From positions 444,902,028 through 444,966,027 of the forward strand of contig CM042688.1 in NCBI GenBank assembly GCA_023614405.1: 64,000 nt of DNA. Direction: 5' to 3'. The DNA is from Avena insularis. Lineage: Eukaryota > Streptophyta > Magnoliopsida > Poales > Poaceae. The number at the start of each line of letters is the position of its first letter. The first letter of the stretch is position 1. This document shows positions 50,680-63,792 of this stretch, in pieces. The notes below the pieces were generated by a model. The model did not search any database, had not been told where the DNA came from, and worked only from the letters and a program-made list of their open reading frames with translations. Both the position numbers and the translations under genes were made by a program.

Positions 50680-51625
50680 GTCATTTTGCATGTGTTTTCT
50701 TTTCACATACCACATATGGATCCACCAGTGTCATTGCATGTGTGTTCTTTTCACAATCCACCCATGGATCCACCGGTGTCATTGCATGTGTGTTCTTTGT
50801 ATTAACAACGAGAGTCATTTTGCATGTGTGTTCTTTTCTCAGACCACCTATGGATCCACCAGTGTCATTGCATGTGTTTTGTCTTCACAATCCACCCATG
50901 GATCCCACCAGTGTAATTTTGCATGTGTGTTCTTTTCAGTAACAACAACCAGAGTCATTTTGCATGTGTGTTCTCTTCACATACCACCTATGGATCCACC
51001 AGTGTCATTGCATGTGTGTTCTCTTCACAATCCACCTATGGATCCACCAGTGTCATTGCATGTTTTCTTTTTAGTAACAACAACCAGTGTCATTGCATGT
51101 GTGCTCTCTTTAGAGACCACACATGGATCCACCAGTGTCATTGCATGTGTGTTCTTTTTACTAACAACAACAAGAGTCATTGAAATGTGTGCTCTCTTCA
51201 GAGACCACACATGGATCCACAAGTGTCATTGCATGTGTGTTCTTTTCACTAACAACAACTATTGTCATTGCATGTGTGTTCTTTTCACATATCACGTATG
51301 GATCACCAGTGTCATTGCATGTGTGTGGTCTTTTCACAATCCACCCATGGATCCACCAGTGTCATTGCATGTGTGTTCTTTTTAGTAACAACCAGAGTCA
51401 TTTTGCATGTGTGTTCTTTTCACATACCACCTATGGATCCACCAGTGTCATTGCATGTGTTTTCTTTTCACAATCCACCCATGGATCCCACCAGTGTCAT
51501 TTTGCATGTGTGTTCTTTTTAGTAACAACAACCAGAGTCATTTTGCATGTGTGATCTCTTCACATACCACCTATGGATCCACCAGTGTCATTGCATGTGT
51601 GTTCTTTTTAGTTACAACAACTAGA
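50680..51625 (+). repeat. Block Q, copy 6
   Basis: Collinear with copy 1 at a constant offset of 50463 through Q and into Y, despite about 50 kb of separation. Unlike copy 1 its X module does not directly precede it; about 0.75 kb of other phrases separates them. Confidence 0.85.
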
Positions 51626-51722
51626 GTCATTGAAATATGTGTTCTTCTCACATACCACCTATGGATCCACCAGTGTCATTGCATGTGTGTTCATTTCGTA
51701 ATCCACCTATGGATCCACAAGT
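51626..51722 (+). repeat. Module Y10
   Basis: Standard Y preceded by the tagttacaac S. It starts the first complete 1.34-kb unit. Confidence 0.86.
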
Positions 51723-52966
51723 GTCATTGCATGTGTGTTCTTTTTAGTAACAACAACCAGAGTCATTTTTCATGTGTGTTCTTCTCACATACCACCTATG
51801 GATCCACCTGTGTCATTGCATGTGTGTTCTTTTTAGTAACAACAACCAGTGTCATTGCATGTGTGTTCTCTTCAGAGATCACACATGGATCCTGATGTCA
51901 TTGCATGTGTGTTCTTTTTACTAACAACAACAAGAGTCATTGAAATGTGTGCTCTCTTCAGAGACCACCTATGGATCCACCAATGTCATTGCATGTGTGT
52001 TCTTTTCACTAACAACAACCAGAGTCATTGCATGTGTGTTCTTTTCACATACCACATATGGATCCACCAGTGTCATTGCATGTGTGCTCTTTTCACAATC
52101 CACCCATGGATCCACCAGTGTCATTGCATGTGTGTTCTTTTTATTAACAACCAGAGTCATTTTGCATGTGTGTTCTTTTCACATACCACCTATGGATCCA
52201 CCAGTGTCATTGCATGTGTTTTGTTTTCACAATCCACCCATGGATCCCACTAGTGTCATTGCATGTGTGTTCTTTTTAGTAACAACAACCAGAGTCATTT
52301 TGCATGTGTGTTCTTTTCACATACCACCTATGGATCCACCAGTGTCATTGCATGTGTGTTCTCTTCACAATCCACCTATGGATCCACCAGTGTCATTGCA
52401 TGTGTTCTTTTTAGTAACAACAACCAGTGTCATTGCATGTGTTCTCTCTTTAGAGACCACACATGGATCCACCTTTGTCATTGCATGTGTGTTCTTTTTA
52501 CTAACAACAACAAGAGTCATTGAAATGTGTGTTCTCTTCACAGACCACACATGGATCCACAAGTGTCATTGCATGTGTGTTCTTTTCACTAACAACAACC
52601 AGAGTCATTTTGCATGTGTGTTCTTTTCACATACCACATATGGATCCACCAGTGTCATTGCATGTGTGTTCTTTTCACAATCCACCCATGGATCCACCAG
52701 TGTCATTGCATGTGTGTTCTTTTTAGTAACAACCAGAGTCATTTTGCATGTGTGTTCTTTTCACATACCACCTATGGATCCACCAGTGTCATTGCATGTG
52801 TTTTCTTTTCACAATCCACCCATGGATCCCACCAGTGTCATTTTGCATGTGTGTTCTTTTTAGTAACAACAACCAGAGTCATTTTGCATGTGTGATCTCT
52901 TCACATACCACCTATGGATCCACCAGTGTCATTGCATGTGTGTTCTTTTTAGTAACAACAACTAGA
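51626..52966 (+). repeat. 1.34-kb Y-to-Y HOR, copy A (1,341 bp)
   Basis: I parse this unit as 30 monomers, 18 L and 12 S, in the order LLS LS LS LS LLS LLS LLS LS LS LLS LLS LS. Eighteen times 48 plus twelve times 39, plus the two-T heads, accounts for the length. One L is truncated (ggatcctgatgtc at 51888-51900). The unit contains neither X nor Z. Confidence 0.85.
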
Positions 52967-53063
52967 GTCATTGAAATATGTGTTCTTCTCACATACCACC
53001 TATGGATCCACCAGTGTCATTGCATGTGTGTTCATTTCGTAATCCACCTATGGATCCACAAGT
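52967..53063 (+). repeat. Module Y11
   Basis: Standard Y. The S after it reads aacaacaaattga and the next L ttttcttgtgtg; this pair of variants recurs only after Y13. Confidence 0.86.
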
Positions 53064-53862
53064 GTCATTGCATGTGTGTTCTTTTTAGTAACAACAAATT
53101 GAGTCATTTTTCTTGTGTGTTCTTCTCACATACCACCTATGGATCCACCTGTGTCATTGCATGTGTGTTCTTTTTAGTAACAACAACCAGTGTCATTGCA
53201 TGTGTGTTCTCTTCAGAGACCACACATGGATCCACCAGTGTCATTGCATGTGTGTTATTTAACTAACAACAATAAGAGTCATTGAAATGTGTGCTCTCTT
53301 CAGAGACCACACATGGATCCACCAATGGCATTGCATGTGTGTTCTTTTCACTAACAACAACCAGAGTCATTGCATGTGTGTTCCTTTCACATACCACATA
53401 TGGATCCACCAGTGTCATTGCATGTGTGCTCTTTTCACAATCCACCCATGGATCCACCAGTGTCATTGCATGTGTGTTCTTTTTAGTAACAACAACCAGA
53501 GTCATTTTGCATGTGTGTTCTTTTCACATACCACCTATGGATCCACCAGTGTCATTGAAATGTGTATTATTTTCAACTACCACCCATGGATCCACCAGTG
53601 TCATTGCATGTGTGTTCTTTTTAGTAACAACAACCAGAGTCATTTTGCATGTGTGATCTCTTCACATACCACCTATGGATCCACCAGTGTCATTGCATGT
53701 GTGTTCTTTTTAGTAACAACAACCAGAGTCATTTTGCATGTGTGTTCTTTTCACATACCACCTATGGATCCACCAGTGTCATTGCATGTGTGTTCTTTTT
53801 AGTAACAACAACCAGAGTCATTTTGCATGTGTGTTTCACATACCACCTATGGATCCACCAGT

Positions 53863-53913
53863 GTCATTGCATGTGTGTTCTTTTTAGTAACAACCACCTA
53901 TGGATCCACCAAT
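53863..53913 (+). repeat. Hybrid S/L monomer
   Basis: The monomer starts as an S (gttctttttagtaacaac) and switches without a break to an L tail (cacctatggatccaccaat). It restores the nine bases and the BamHI site that S lacks. The L just before it is short in its head (gtgtgtttcacat, four bases lost). Confidence 0.85.
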
Positions 53914-54000
53914 GTCATTGCATGTGTGTTCATTTCAGTAGCAACAACCAGAGTCATTGCATGTGTGTTCTTTTCACATACCACATATGGATCCACCAGT

Positions 54001-54019
54001 GTGATTGAAATCCACCAGT
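54001..54019 (+). repeat. Fourth X monomer with 30-bp deletion
   Basis: The monomer reads gtgattgaaatccaccagt. Compared with intact copies, such as 39853-39901, 30 bases between gaaat and ccaccagt are missing; the dinucleotide at flanks both ends of the lost segment. Confidence 0.85.
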
Positions 54020-54864
54020 GTCATTGCATGTGTGTTCTTTTTAGTAACAACCAGAGTCATTTTGCATGTGTGTTCTTTTCACATACCACATATGGATCCA
54101 CCAGTGTCATTGCATGTGTGTTCTTTTCACAATCCACCCATGGATCCACCAGTGTCATTGCATGTGTGTTCTTTTATTAACAACCAGAGTCATTTTGCAT
54201 GTGTGTTCTTATCACAGACCACGTATGGATCCACCAGTGTCATTGCATGTGTTTTGTCTTCACAATCCATTCATGGATCCACCAGTGTCATTTTGCATGT
54301 GTGTTCTTTTTAGTAACAACAACCAGTCATTTTGCATGTGTGTTCTCTTCACATACCACCTATGGATCCACCAGTGTCATTGCATGTGTGCATGTGTGTT
54401 CTTTTTAGTAACAACAACAGAGTCATTGCATGTGTGATCTCTTTAGAGACCACACATGGATCCACCAGTGTCATTGCATGTGTGTTCTTTTCACTAACAA
54501 CAACCAGAGTCATTGCATGTGTGTTCTTTTCACATACCACATATGGATCCACCAGTGTCATTGCATGTGTGTTCTTTTCACAATCCACCCATGGATCCAC
54601 CAGTGTCATTGCATGTGTGTTCTTTTTAGTAACAACCAGAGTCATTTTGCATGTGTGTTCTTTTCACATACCACCTATGGATCCACCAGTGTCATTGCAT
54701 GTGTTTTCTTTTCACAATCCACCCATGGATCCCAGTGTCATTTTGCATGTGTGTTCTTTTAGTAACAACAACAGAGTCATTTTGCATGTGTGATCTCTTC
54801 ACATACCACCTATGGATCCACCAGTGTCATTGCATGTGTGTTCTTTTTAGTTACAACAACTAGA

Positions 54865-54961
54865 GTCATTGAAATATGTGTTCTTCTCACATACCACCTA
54901 TGGATCCACCAGTGTCATTGCATGTGTGTTCATTTCATAATCCACCTATGGATCCACAAGT
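54865..54961 (+). repeat. Module Y12
   Basis: The second monomer reads catttcataatcc, with the CpG changed to CpA. Preceded by the tagttacaac S. Confidence 0.86.
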
Positions 54962-56208
54962 GTCATTGCATGTGTGTTCTTTTTAGTAACAACAACCAGA
55001 GTCATTTTGCATGTGTGTTCTTCTCACATACCACCTATGGATCCACCAGTGTCATTGCATGTGTGTTCTTTTTAGTAACAACAACCAGTGTCATTGCATG
55101 TGTGTTCTCTTCAGAGATCACACATGGATCCACCAGTGTCATTGCATGTGTGTTCTTTTAACTAACAACAAAGAGAGTCATTGAAATGTGTGCTCTCTTC
55201 AGAGACCACACATGGATCCACCAATTTCATTGCATGTGTGTTCTTTTCACTAACAACAACCAGAGTCATTGCATGTGTGTTCCTTTCACATACCACATAT
55301 GGATCCACCAGTGTCATTACATGTGTGCTCTTTTCACAATCCACCCATGGATCCACCGGTGTCATTGCATGTGTGTTCTTTTTATTAACAACCAGAGTCA
55401 TTTTGCATGTGTGTTCTTTTCACATACCACCTATGGATCCACCAGTGTCATTGCATGTGTTTTGTTTTCACAATCCACCCATGGATCCCACCAGTGTCAT
55501 TTTGCATGTGTGTTCTTTTTAGTAACAACAACCAGAGTCATTTTGCATGTGTGTTCTCTTCACATACCACCTATGGATCCACCAGTGTCATTGCATGTGT
55601 GTTCTCTTCACAATCCACCTATGGATCCACCAGTGTCATTGCATGTGTTCTTTTTAGTAACAACAACCAGTGTCATTGCATGTGTTCTCTCTTTAGAGAC
55701 CACACATGGATCCACCTTTGTCATTGCATGTGTGTTCTTTTTACTAACAACAACAAGAGTCATTGAAATGTGTGCTCTCTTCAGAGACCACACATGGATC
55801 CACCAGTGTCATTGCATGTGTGTTCTTTTCACTAACAACAACCAGAGTCATTTTGCATGTGTGTTCTTTTCACATACCACATATGGATCACCAGTGTCAT
55901 TGCATGTGTGTTCTTTTCACAATCCACCCATGGATCCACCAGTGTCATTGCATGTGTGTTCTTTTTAGTAACAACCAGAGTCATTTTGCATGTGTGTTCT
56001 TTTCACATACCACCTATGGATCCACCAGTGTCATTGCATGTGTTTTATTTTCACAATCCACCCATGGATCCCACCAGTGTCATTTTGCATGTGTGTTCTT
56101 TTTAGTAACAACAACCAGAGTCATTTTGCATGTGTGATCTCTTCACATACCACCTATGGATCCACCAGTGTCATTGCATGTGTGTTCTTTTTAGTAACAA
56201 CAACTAGA
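54865..56208 (+). repeat. 1.34-kb Y-to-Y HOR, copy B (1,344 bp)
   Basis: The monomer order is the same as in the copy starting at 51626. The L that is truncated there is complete here (gagatcacac, then ggatccaccagt), so the truncation is private to the other copy. It shares with the 62356 copy the S written aacaaagagag and the L followed by ccaatttcatt. Confidence 0.85.
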
Positions 56209-56305
56209 GTCATTGAAATATGTGTTCTTCTCACATACCACCTATGGATCCACCAGTGTCATTGCATGTGTGTTCATTTCGTAATCCACCTATGGATCCA
56301 CAAGT
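56209..56305 (+). repeat. Module Y13
   Basis: Standard Y sharing the downstream aacaacaaattga and ttttcttgtgtg variants with Y11, 3,242 bp upstream. Confidence 0.86.
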
Positions 56306-58362
56306 GTCATTGCATGTGTGTTCTTTTTAGTAACAACAAATTGAGTCATTTTTCTTGTGTGTTCTTCTCACATACCACCTATGGATCCACCTGTGTCATT
56401 GCATGTGTGTTCTTTTTAGTAACAACAACCAGTGTCATTGCATGTGTGTTCTCTTCAGAGACCACACATGGATCCACTAGTGTCATTGCATGTGTGTTCT
56501 TTTAACTAACAACAACAAGAGTCATTGAAATGTGTGCTCTCTTCAGAGACCACACATGGATCCACCAATGTCATTGCATGTGTGTTCTTTTCACTAACAA
56601 CAACTAGACTCGTTGCATGTGTGTTCCTTTCACATACCACATATGGATCCACCAGTGTCATTGCATGTGTGCTCTTTTCACAATCCACCCATGGATCCAC
56701 CAGTGTCATTGCATGTGTGTTCTTTTTAGTAACAACAACCAGAGTCATTTTGCATGTGTGTTCTTTTCACATACCACCTATGGATCCACCAGTGTCATTG
56801 AAATGTGTATTATTTTCAACTACCACCCATGGATCCACCAGTGTCATTGCATGTGTGTTCTTTTTAGTAACAACAACAGAGTCATTTTGCATGTGTGATC
56901 TCTTCACATACCACCTATGGATCCACCAGTGTCATTGCATGTGTGTTCTTTTTAGTAACAACAACCAGAGTCATTTTGCATGTGTGTTCTTTTCACATAC
57001 CACCTATGGATCCACCAGTGTCATTGAAATCAGTATTATTTTCAACTACCACCCATGGATCCACCAGTGTCATTGCATGTGTGTTCTTTTTAGTAACAAC
57101 AACCAGAGTCATTTTGCATGTGTGATCTCTTCACATACCACCTATGGATCCACCAGTGTCATTGCATGTGTGTTCTTTTTAGTAACAACAACCAGAGTCA
57201 TTGAAATGTGTGTTCTTCTCACATACCACCTATGGATCCACCAGTGTCATTGCATGTGTGTTCATTTCACTAACAACAACAAGAGTCATTGCATGTGTGT
57301 TCTTTTCACATACCACATATGGATCCACCAGTGTGATTGAAATGTGTGTTCTCTACAGAGACCACACATGGATCCACCAGTGTCATTGCATGTGTGTTCT
57401 TTTTAGTAACAACCAGAGTCATTTTGCATGTGTGTTCTTTTCACATACCACATATGGATCCACCAGTGTCATTGCATGTGTGTTCTTTTCACAATCCACC
57501 CATGGATCCATCGGTGTCATTGCATGTGTGTTCTTTTTATTAACAACCAGAGTCATTTTGCATGTGTGTTCTTTTCACATACCACCTATGGATCCACCAG
57601 TGTCATTGCATGTGTTTTGTTTTCACAATCCACCCATGGATCCCACCAGTGTAATTTTGCATGTGTGTTCTTTTTAGTAACAACAACCAGAGTCATTTTG
57701 CATGTGTGTTCTCTTCACATACCACCTATGGATCCACCAGTGTCATTGCATGTGTGTTCTCTTCACAATCCACCTATGGATCCACCAGTGTCATTGCATG
57801 TTTTCTTTTTAGTAACAACAACCAGTGTCATTGCATGTGTGCTCTCTTTAGAGACCACACATGGATCCACCAGTGTCATTGCATGTGTGTTCTTTTTACT
57901 AACAACAACAAGAGTCATTGAAATGTGTGCTCTCTTTAGAGACCACACATGGATCCACAAGTGTCATTCATGTGTGTTCTTTTCCCTAACAACAACTATT
58001 GTCATTGCATGTGTGTTCTTTTCACATATCACGTATGGATCACCAGTGTCATTGCATGTGTGTGGTCTTTTCACAATCCACCCATGGATCCACCAGTGTC
58101 ATTGCATGTGTGTTCTTTTTAGTAACAACCAGAGTCATTTTGCATGTGTGTTCTTTTCACATACCACGTATGGATCCACCAGTGTCATTGCATGTGTTTT
58201 CTTTTCACAATCCACCCATGGATCCCACCAGTGTCATTTTGCATGTGTGTTCTTTTTAGTAACAACAACCAGAGTCATTTTGCATGTGTGATCTCTTCAC
58301 ATACCACCTATGGATCCACCAGTGTCATTGCATGTGTGTTCTTTTTAGTTACAACAACTAGA

Positions 58363-58459
58363 GTCATTGAAATATGTGTTCTTCTCACATACCACCTATG
58401 GATCCACCAGTGTCATTGCATGTGTGTTCATTTCATAATCCACCTATGGATCCACAAGT
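58363..58459 (+). repeat. Module Y14
   Basis: The second monomer has catttcataatcc as in Y12, and the tagttacaac S precedes it. It lies 3,498 bp after Y12. Confidence 0.86.
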
Positions 58460-59609
58460 GTCATTGCATGTGTGTTCTTTTTAGTAACAACAACCAGAGT
58501 CATTTTTCATGTGTGTTCTTCTCACATACCACCTATGGATCCACTCGTGTCATTGCATGTGTGTTCTTTTTAGTAACAACAACCAGTGTCATTGCATGTG
58601 TGTTCTCTTCAGAGATCACACATGGATCCACCAGTGTCATTGCATGTGTGTTCTTTTAACTAACAACAAAGAGAGTCATTGAAATGTGTGCTCTCTTCAG
58701 AGACCACACATGGATCCACCAATGTCATTGCATGTGTGTTCTTTTCACTAACAACAACCAGAGTCATTGCATGTGTGTTCCTTTCACATACCACATATGG
58801 ATCCACCAGTGTCATTGCATGTGTGCTCTTTTCACAATCCACCCATGGATCCACCAGTGTCATTGCATGTGTGTTCTTTTTATTAACAACCAGAGTCATT
58901 TTGCATGTGTGTTCTTTTCACATACCACCTATGGATCCACCAGTGTCATTGCATGTGTTTTGTTTTCACAATCCACCCATGGATCCCACCAGTGTCATTT
59001 TGCATGTGTGTTCTTTTTAGTAACAACAACCAGAGTCATTTTGCATGTGTGTTCTCTTCACATACCACCTATGGATCCACCAGTGTCATTGCATGTGTGT
59101 TCTCTTCACAATCCACCTATGGATCCACCAATGTCATTGCATGTGTTCTTTTTAGTAACAACAACCAGTGTCATTGCATGTGTTCTCTCTTTAGAGACCA
59201 CACATGGATCCACCACTGTCATTGCATGTGTGTTCTTTTTACTAACAACAACAAGAGTCATTGAAATGTGTGCTCTCTTCAGAGTCCACACATGGATCCA
59301 CAAGTGTCATTGCATGTGTGTTCTTTTCACTAACAACAACCAGAGTCATTGCATGTGTGTTCTTTTCACATACCACATATGGATCACCAGTGTCATTGCA
59401 TGTGTGTTCTTTTCACAATCCACCCATGGATCCACCAGTGTCATTGCATGTGTGTTCTTTTTAGTAACAACCAGAGTCATTTTGCATGTGTTTTCTTTTC
59501 ACATACCACATATGGATCCACCAGTGTCATTGCATGTGTGTTCTTTTCACAATCCACCCATGGATCCACCGGTGTCATTGCATGTGTGTTCTTTGTATTA
59601 ACAACGAGA

Positions 59610-59647
59610 GTCATTTTGCATGTGTGTTCTTTTCACATACCACCAGT
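59610..59647 (+). repeat. L with 12-bp loss of the BamHI region
   Basis: The tail reads cacataccaccagt, joining the two ccac copies of the normal tail and removing the GGATCC between them. Confidence 0.85.
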
Positions 59648-62355
59648 GTCATTTTGCATGTGTTCTTTTCACATACCACCTATGGATCCACCAGTGTCAT
59701 TGCATGTGTGTTCTTTTTAGTAACAACTAGTGTCATTGCATGTGTGTTCTCTTTAGAGACCACACATGGATCCACCAGTGTCATTGCATGTGTGTTCTTT
59801 TTACTAACAACAACAAGAGTCATTGAAATGTGTGCTCTCTTCAGAGACCACACATGGATCCACCAGTGTCATTGCATGTGTGTTCTTTTCACTAACAACT
59901 ATTGTCATTGCATGTGTGTTCTTTTCACATACCATGTATGGATCACAGTGTCATTGCATGTGTGTTCTTTTCACAATCCACCCATGGATCCACCAGTGTC
60001 ATTGCATGTGTGTTCTTTTTAGTAATCATTTTGCATGTGTGTTCTTTTGACATACCACATATGGATCACCAGTGTCATTGCATGTCTTTTCTTTTCACAA
60101 TCCACCCATGGATCCCACCAGTGTCATTTTGCATGTCTGTTCTTTTTAGTAACAACAACCAGAGTCATTTTGCATCTGTGATCTCTTCACATACCACCTA
60201 TGGATCCACCGGTGTCATTGCATGTGTGTTCTTTTAAGTAACAACCAGAGTCATTTTGCATGTGTGTTCTTTTCACATACCACCTATGGATCCACCAGTG
60301 TCATTGAAATGTGTATTATTTTCAACTACCACCCATGGATCCACCAGTGTCATTGCATGTGTGTTCTTTTTAGTAACAACAACCAGAGTCATTTTGCATG
60401 TGTGATCTCTTCACATACCACCTATGGATCCACCAGTGTCATTGCATGTGTGTTCTTTTTAGTAACAACAACCAGAGTCATTGAAATGTGTGTTCTTCTC
60501 ACATACCACCTATGGATCCACCAGTGTCATTGCATGTGTGTTCATTTCACTAACAACAACCAGAGTCATTGCATGTGTGTTCTTTTCACATACCACATAT
60601 GGATCCACCAGTGTGATTGAAATGTGTGTTCTCTACAGAGACCACACATGGATCCACAAGTGTCATTGCATGTGTGTTCTTTTTAGTAACAACCAGAGTC
60701 ATTTTGCATGTGTGTTCTTTTCACATACCACATATGGATCCACCAGTGTCATTGCATGTGTGTTCTTTTCACAATCCACCCATGGATCCACCAGTGTCAT
60801 TGCATGTGTGTTCTTTTTATTAACAACCAGAGTCATTTTGCATGTGTGTTCTTTTCACATACCACCTATGGATCCACCAGTGTCATTGCATGTGTGTTCT
60901 TTTCACAATCCACCCATGGATCCCACCAGTGTCATTTTGCATGTGTGTTCTTTTTAGTAACAACAACCAGAGTCATTTTGCATGTGTGTTCTCTTCACAT
61001 ACCACCTATGGATCCACCAGTGTCATTGCATGTGTGTTCTCTTCACAATCCACCTATGGATCCACCAATGTCATTGCATGTGTTCTTTTTAGTAACAACA
61101 ACCAGTGTCATTGCATGTGTGCTCTCTTGCTATACCACACATGGATCCACCAGTGTCATTGCATGTGTGTTCTTTTTACTAACAACAACAAGAGTCATTG
61201 AAATGTGTGCTCTCTTCAGAGACCACACATGGATCCAAGTGTCATTGCATGTGTGTTCTTTTCACTAACAACAACCAGAGTCATTGCATGTGTGTTCTTT
61301 TCACATACCACATATGGATCACCAGTGTCATTGCATGTGTGTTCTTTTCACAATCCACCCATGGATCCACCAGTGTCATTGCATGTGTGTTCTTTTTAGT
61401 AACAACCAGAGTCATTTTGCATGTGTGTTCTTTTCACATACCACATATGGATCCACCAGTGTCATTGCATGTGTGTTCTTTTCACAATCCACCCATGGAT
61501 CCACCGGTGTCATTGCATGTGTGTTCTTTTTATTAACAACCAGAGTCATTTTGCATGTGTGTTCTTTTCACATACCACCTATGGATCCACCAGTGTCATT
61601 GCATGTGTTTTGTCTTCACAATCCACCCATGGATCCAACCAGTGTAATTTTGCATGTGTGTTCTTTTTAGTAACAACAACCAGAGTCATTTTGCATGTGT
61701 GTTCTCTTCACATACCACCTATGGATCCACCAGTGTCATTGCATGTGTGTTCTCTTCACAATCCACCTATGGATCCACCAGTGTCATTGCATGTGTGTTC
61801 TTTTTAGTAACAACAACCAGTGTCATTGCATGTGTGTTCTCTTCAGAGACCACACATGGATCCACCAGTGTCATTGCATGTGTGTTCTTTTTACTAACAA
61901 CAACAAGAGTCATTGAAATGTGTGCTCTCTTTAGAGACCACACATGGATCCACCAGTGTCATTGCATGTGTGTTCTTTTCACTAACAACAACGATAGTCA
62001 TTGCATGTGTGTTCTTTTCACATACCACATATGGATCACCAGTGTCATTGCATGTGTGTCTTTTCACAATCCACCCATGGATCCACCAGTGTCATTGCAT
62101 GTGTGTTCTTTTTAGTAACAACCAGAGTCATTTTGCATGTGTGTTCTTTTCACATACCACATATGGATCCACCAGTGTCATTGCATGTGTGTTCTTTTCA
62201 CAATCCACCCATGGATCCCACCAGTGTAATTTTGCATGTGTGTTCTTTTCAGTAACAACAACCAGAGTCATTTTGCATGTGTGTTCTCTTCACATAACAC
62301 CTATGGATCCACCAGTGTCATTGCATGTGTGTTCTTTTTAGTAACAACAACTAGA

Positions 62356-62452
62356 GTCATTGAAATATGTGTTCTTCTCACATACCACCTATGGATCCAC
62401 CAGTGTCATTGCATGTGTGTTCATTTCGTAATCCACCTATGGATCCACAAGT
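62356..62452 (+). repeat. Module Y15
   Basis: Standard Y with catttcgtaatcc, 1,879 bp after the X at 60477. Confidence 0.86.
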
Positions 62453-63695
62453 GTCATTGCATGTGTGTTCTTTTTAGTAACAACAACCAGAGTCATTTTT
62501 CATGTGTGTTCTTCTCACATACCACCTATGGATCCACCTGTGTCATTGCATGTGTGTTCTTTTTAGTAACAACAACCAGTGTCATTGCATGTGTGTTCTC
62601 TTCAGAGATCACACATGGATCCACCAGTGTCATTGCATGTGTGTTCTTTTAACTAACAACAAAGAGAGTCATTGAAATGTGTGCTCTCTTCAGAGACCAC
62701 ACATGGATCCACCAATTTCATTGCATGTGTGTTCTTTTCACTAACAACAACCAGAGTCATTGCATGTGTGATCTATTCACATACCACATATGGATCCACC
62801 AGTGTTATTGCATTTGTGTGCTCTTTCACAATCCACCCATGGATCCACCGGTGTCATTGCATGTGTGTTCTTTTTATTAACAACCAGAGTCATTTTGCAT
62901 GTGTGTTCTTTTCACATACCACCTATGGATCCACCAGTGTCATTGCATGTGTTTTGTTTTCACAATCCACCCATGGATCCCACCAGTGTAATTTTGCATG
63001 TGTGTTCTTTTTAGTAACAACAACCAGAGTCATTTTGCATGTGTGTTCTCTTCACATACCACCTATGGATCCACCAGTGTCATTGCATGTGTGTTCTCTT
63101 CACAATCCACCTATGGATCCACCAATGTCATTGCATGTGTTCTTTTTAGTAACAACCAGTGTCATTGCATGTGTGCTCTCTGCAGCGACCACACATGGAT
63201 CAACCACTGTCATTGCATGTGTGTTCTTTTTACTAACAACAACAAGAGTCATTGAAATGTGTGCTCTCTTCAGAGTCCACACATGGATCCACAAGTGTCA
63301 TTGCATGTGTGTTCTTTTCACTAACAACAACCAGAGTCATTCCATGTGTGTTCCTTTCACATATCACGTATGGATCACCAGTGTCATTGCATGTGTGTTC
63401 TTTTCACAATCCACCCATGGATCCCCCAGTGTGATTGCATGTGTGTTCTTTTTAGTAACAACCAGAGTCATTTTGCATGTGTGTTCTTTTCACATACCAC
63501 CTATGGATCCACCAGTGTCATTGCATGTGTTTTCTTTTCACAATCCACCCATGGATCCAAACAGTGTCATTTTTCATGTGTGTTCTTTTTAGTAACAACA
63601 ACCAGAGTCATTTTGCATGTGTGATCTCTTCACATACCACCTATGGATCCACCAGTGTCATTGCATGTGTGTTCTTTTTAGTAACAACAACTAGA
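62356..63695 (+). repeat. 1.34-kb Y-to-Y HOR, copy C (1,340 bp)
   Basis: This copy has the same 30-monomer plan. It differs by an aberrant pair near 62760-62830 (gtgatctattcac, catttgtgtgctctttc) and by the cacatatcacg L near 63359 in place of the cacataccacatatgg L of copy B. Confidence 0.83.
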
Positions 63696-63792
63696 GTCAT
63701 TGAAATATGTGTTCTTCTCACATACCACCTATGGATCCACCAGTGTCATTGCATGTGTGTTCATTTCGTAATCCACCTATGGATCCACAAGT
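63696..63792 (+). repeat. Module Y16
   Basis: Standard Y; the following S ends aacctga, as after Y6 and Y8, rather than like its neighbour Y15. Confidence 0.86.

Larger units (their letters stand above)
49737..53862 (+). repeat. HOR unit of 4,126 bp: X21, Q copy 6, Y10, Y11, Z
   Basis: The X module (49737-49924) has three extra bases in its fourth monomer (gagacgaccac). Block Q copy 6 (50680-51625) leads into Y10 (51626), then a complete 1,341-bp Y-to-Y unit, Y11 (52967) and Z (53551). The unit ends where the first X monomer is replaced by a hybrid. Confidence 0.86.
53863..57196 (+). repeat. HOR unit of 3,334 bp: broken X, Y12, Y13, two Z
   Basis: The X module (53863-54019) starts with an S/L hybrid monomer and ends with a fourth monomer that has lost 30 bases. 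Y12 (54865) and Y13 (56209) are 1,344 bp apart; Z at 56794 and a second Z-type L with gaaatcagtattatt at 57020 follow. The order and spacing closely match the preceding unit from Y10 onward (offset 3,239-3,242 bp). Confidence 0.85.
57197..60476 (+). repeat. HOR unit of 3,280 bp: X23, Y14, Z
   Basis: X (57197-57381) is followed by a Q-like segment from 57843, with a base lost in one head (gtcattcatgtg at 57963), then Y14 (58363-58459). The first 1.2 kb after Y14 follows the 1.34-kb Y unit, but at about 59600 it switches to phrases like those at 44840-45240, with several deletions to about 60240. Z at 60300 lies 177 bp before the next X. Confidence 0.85.
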
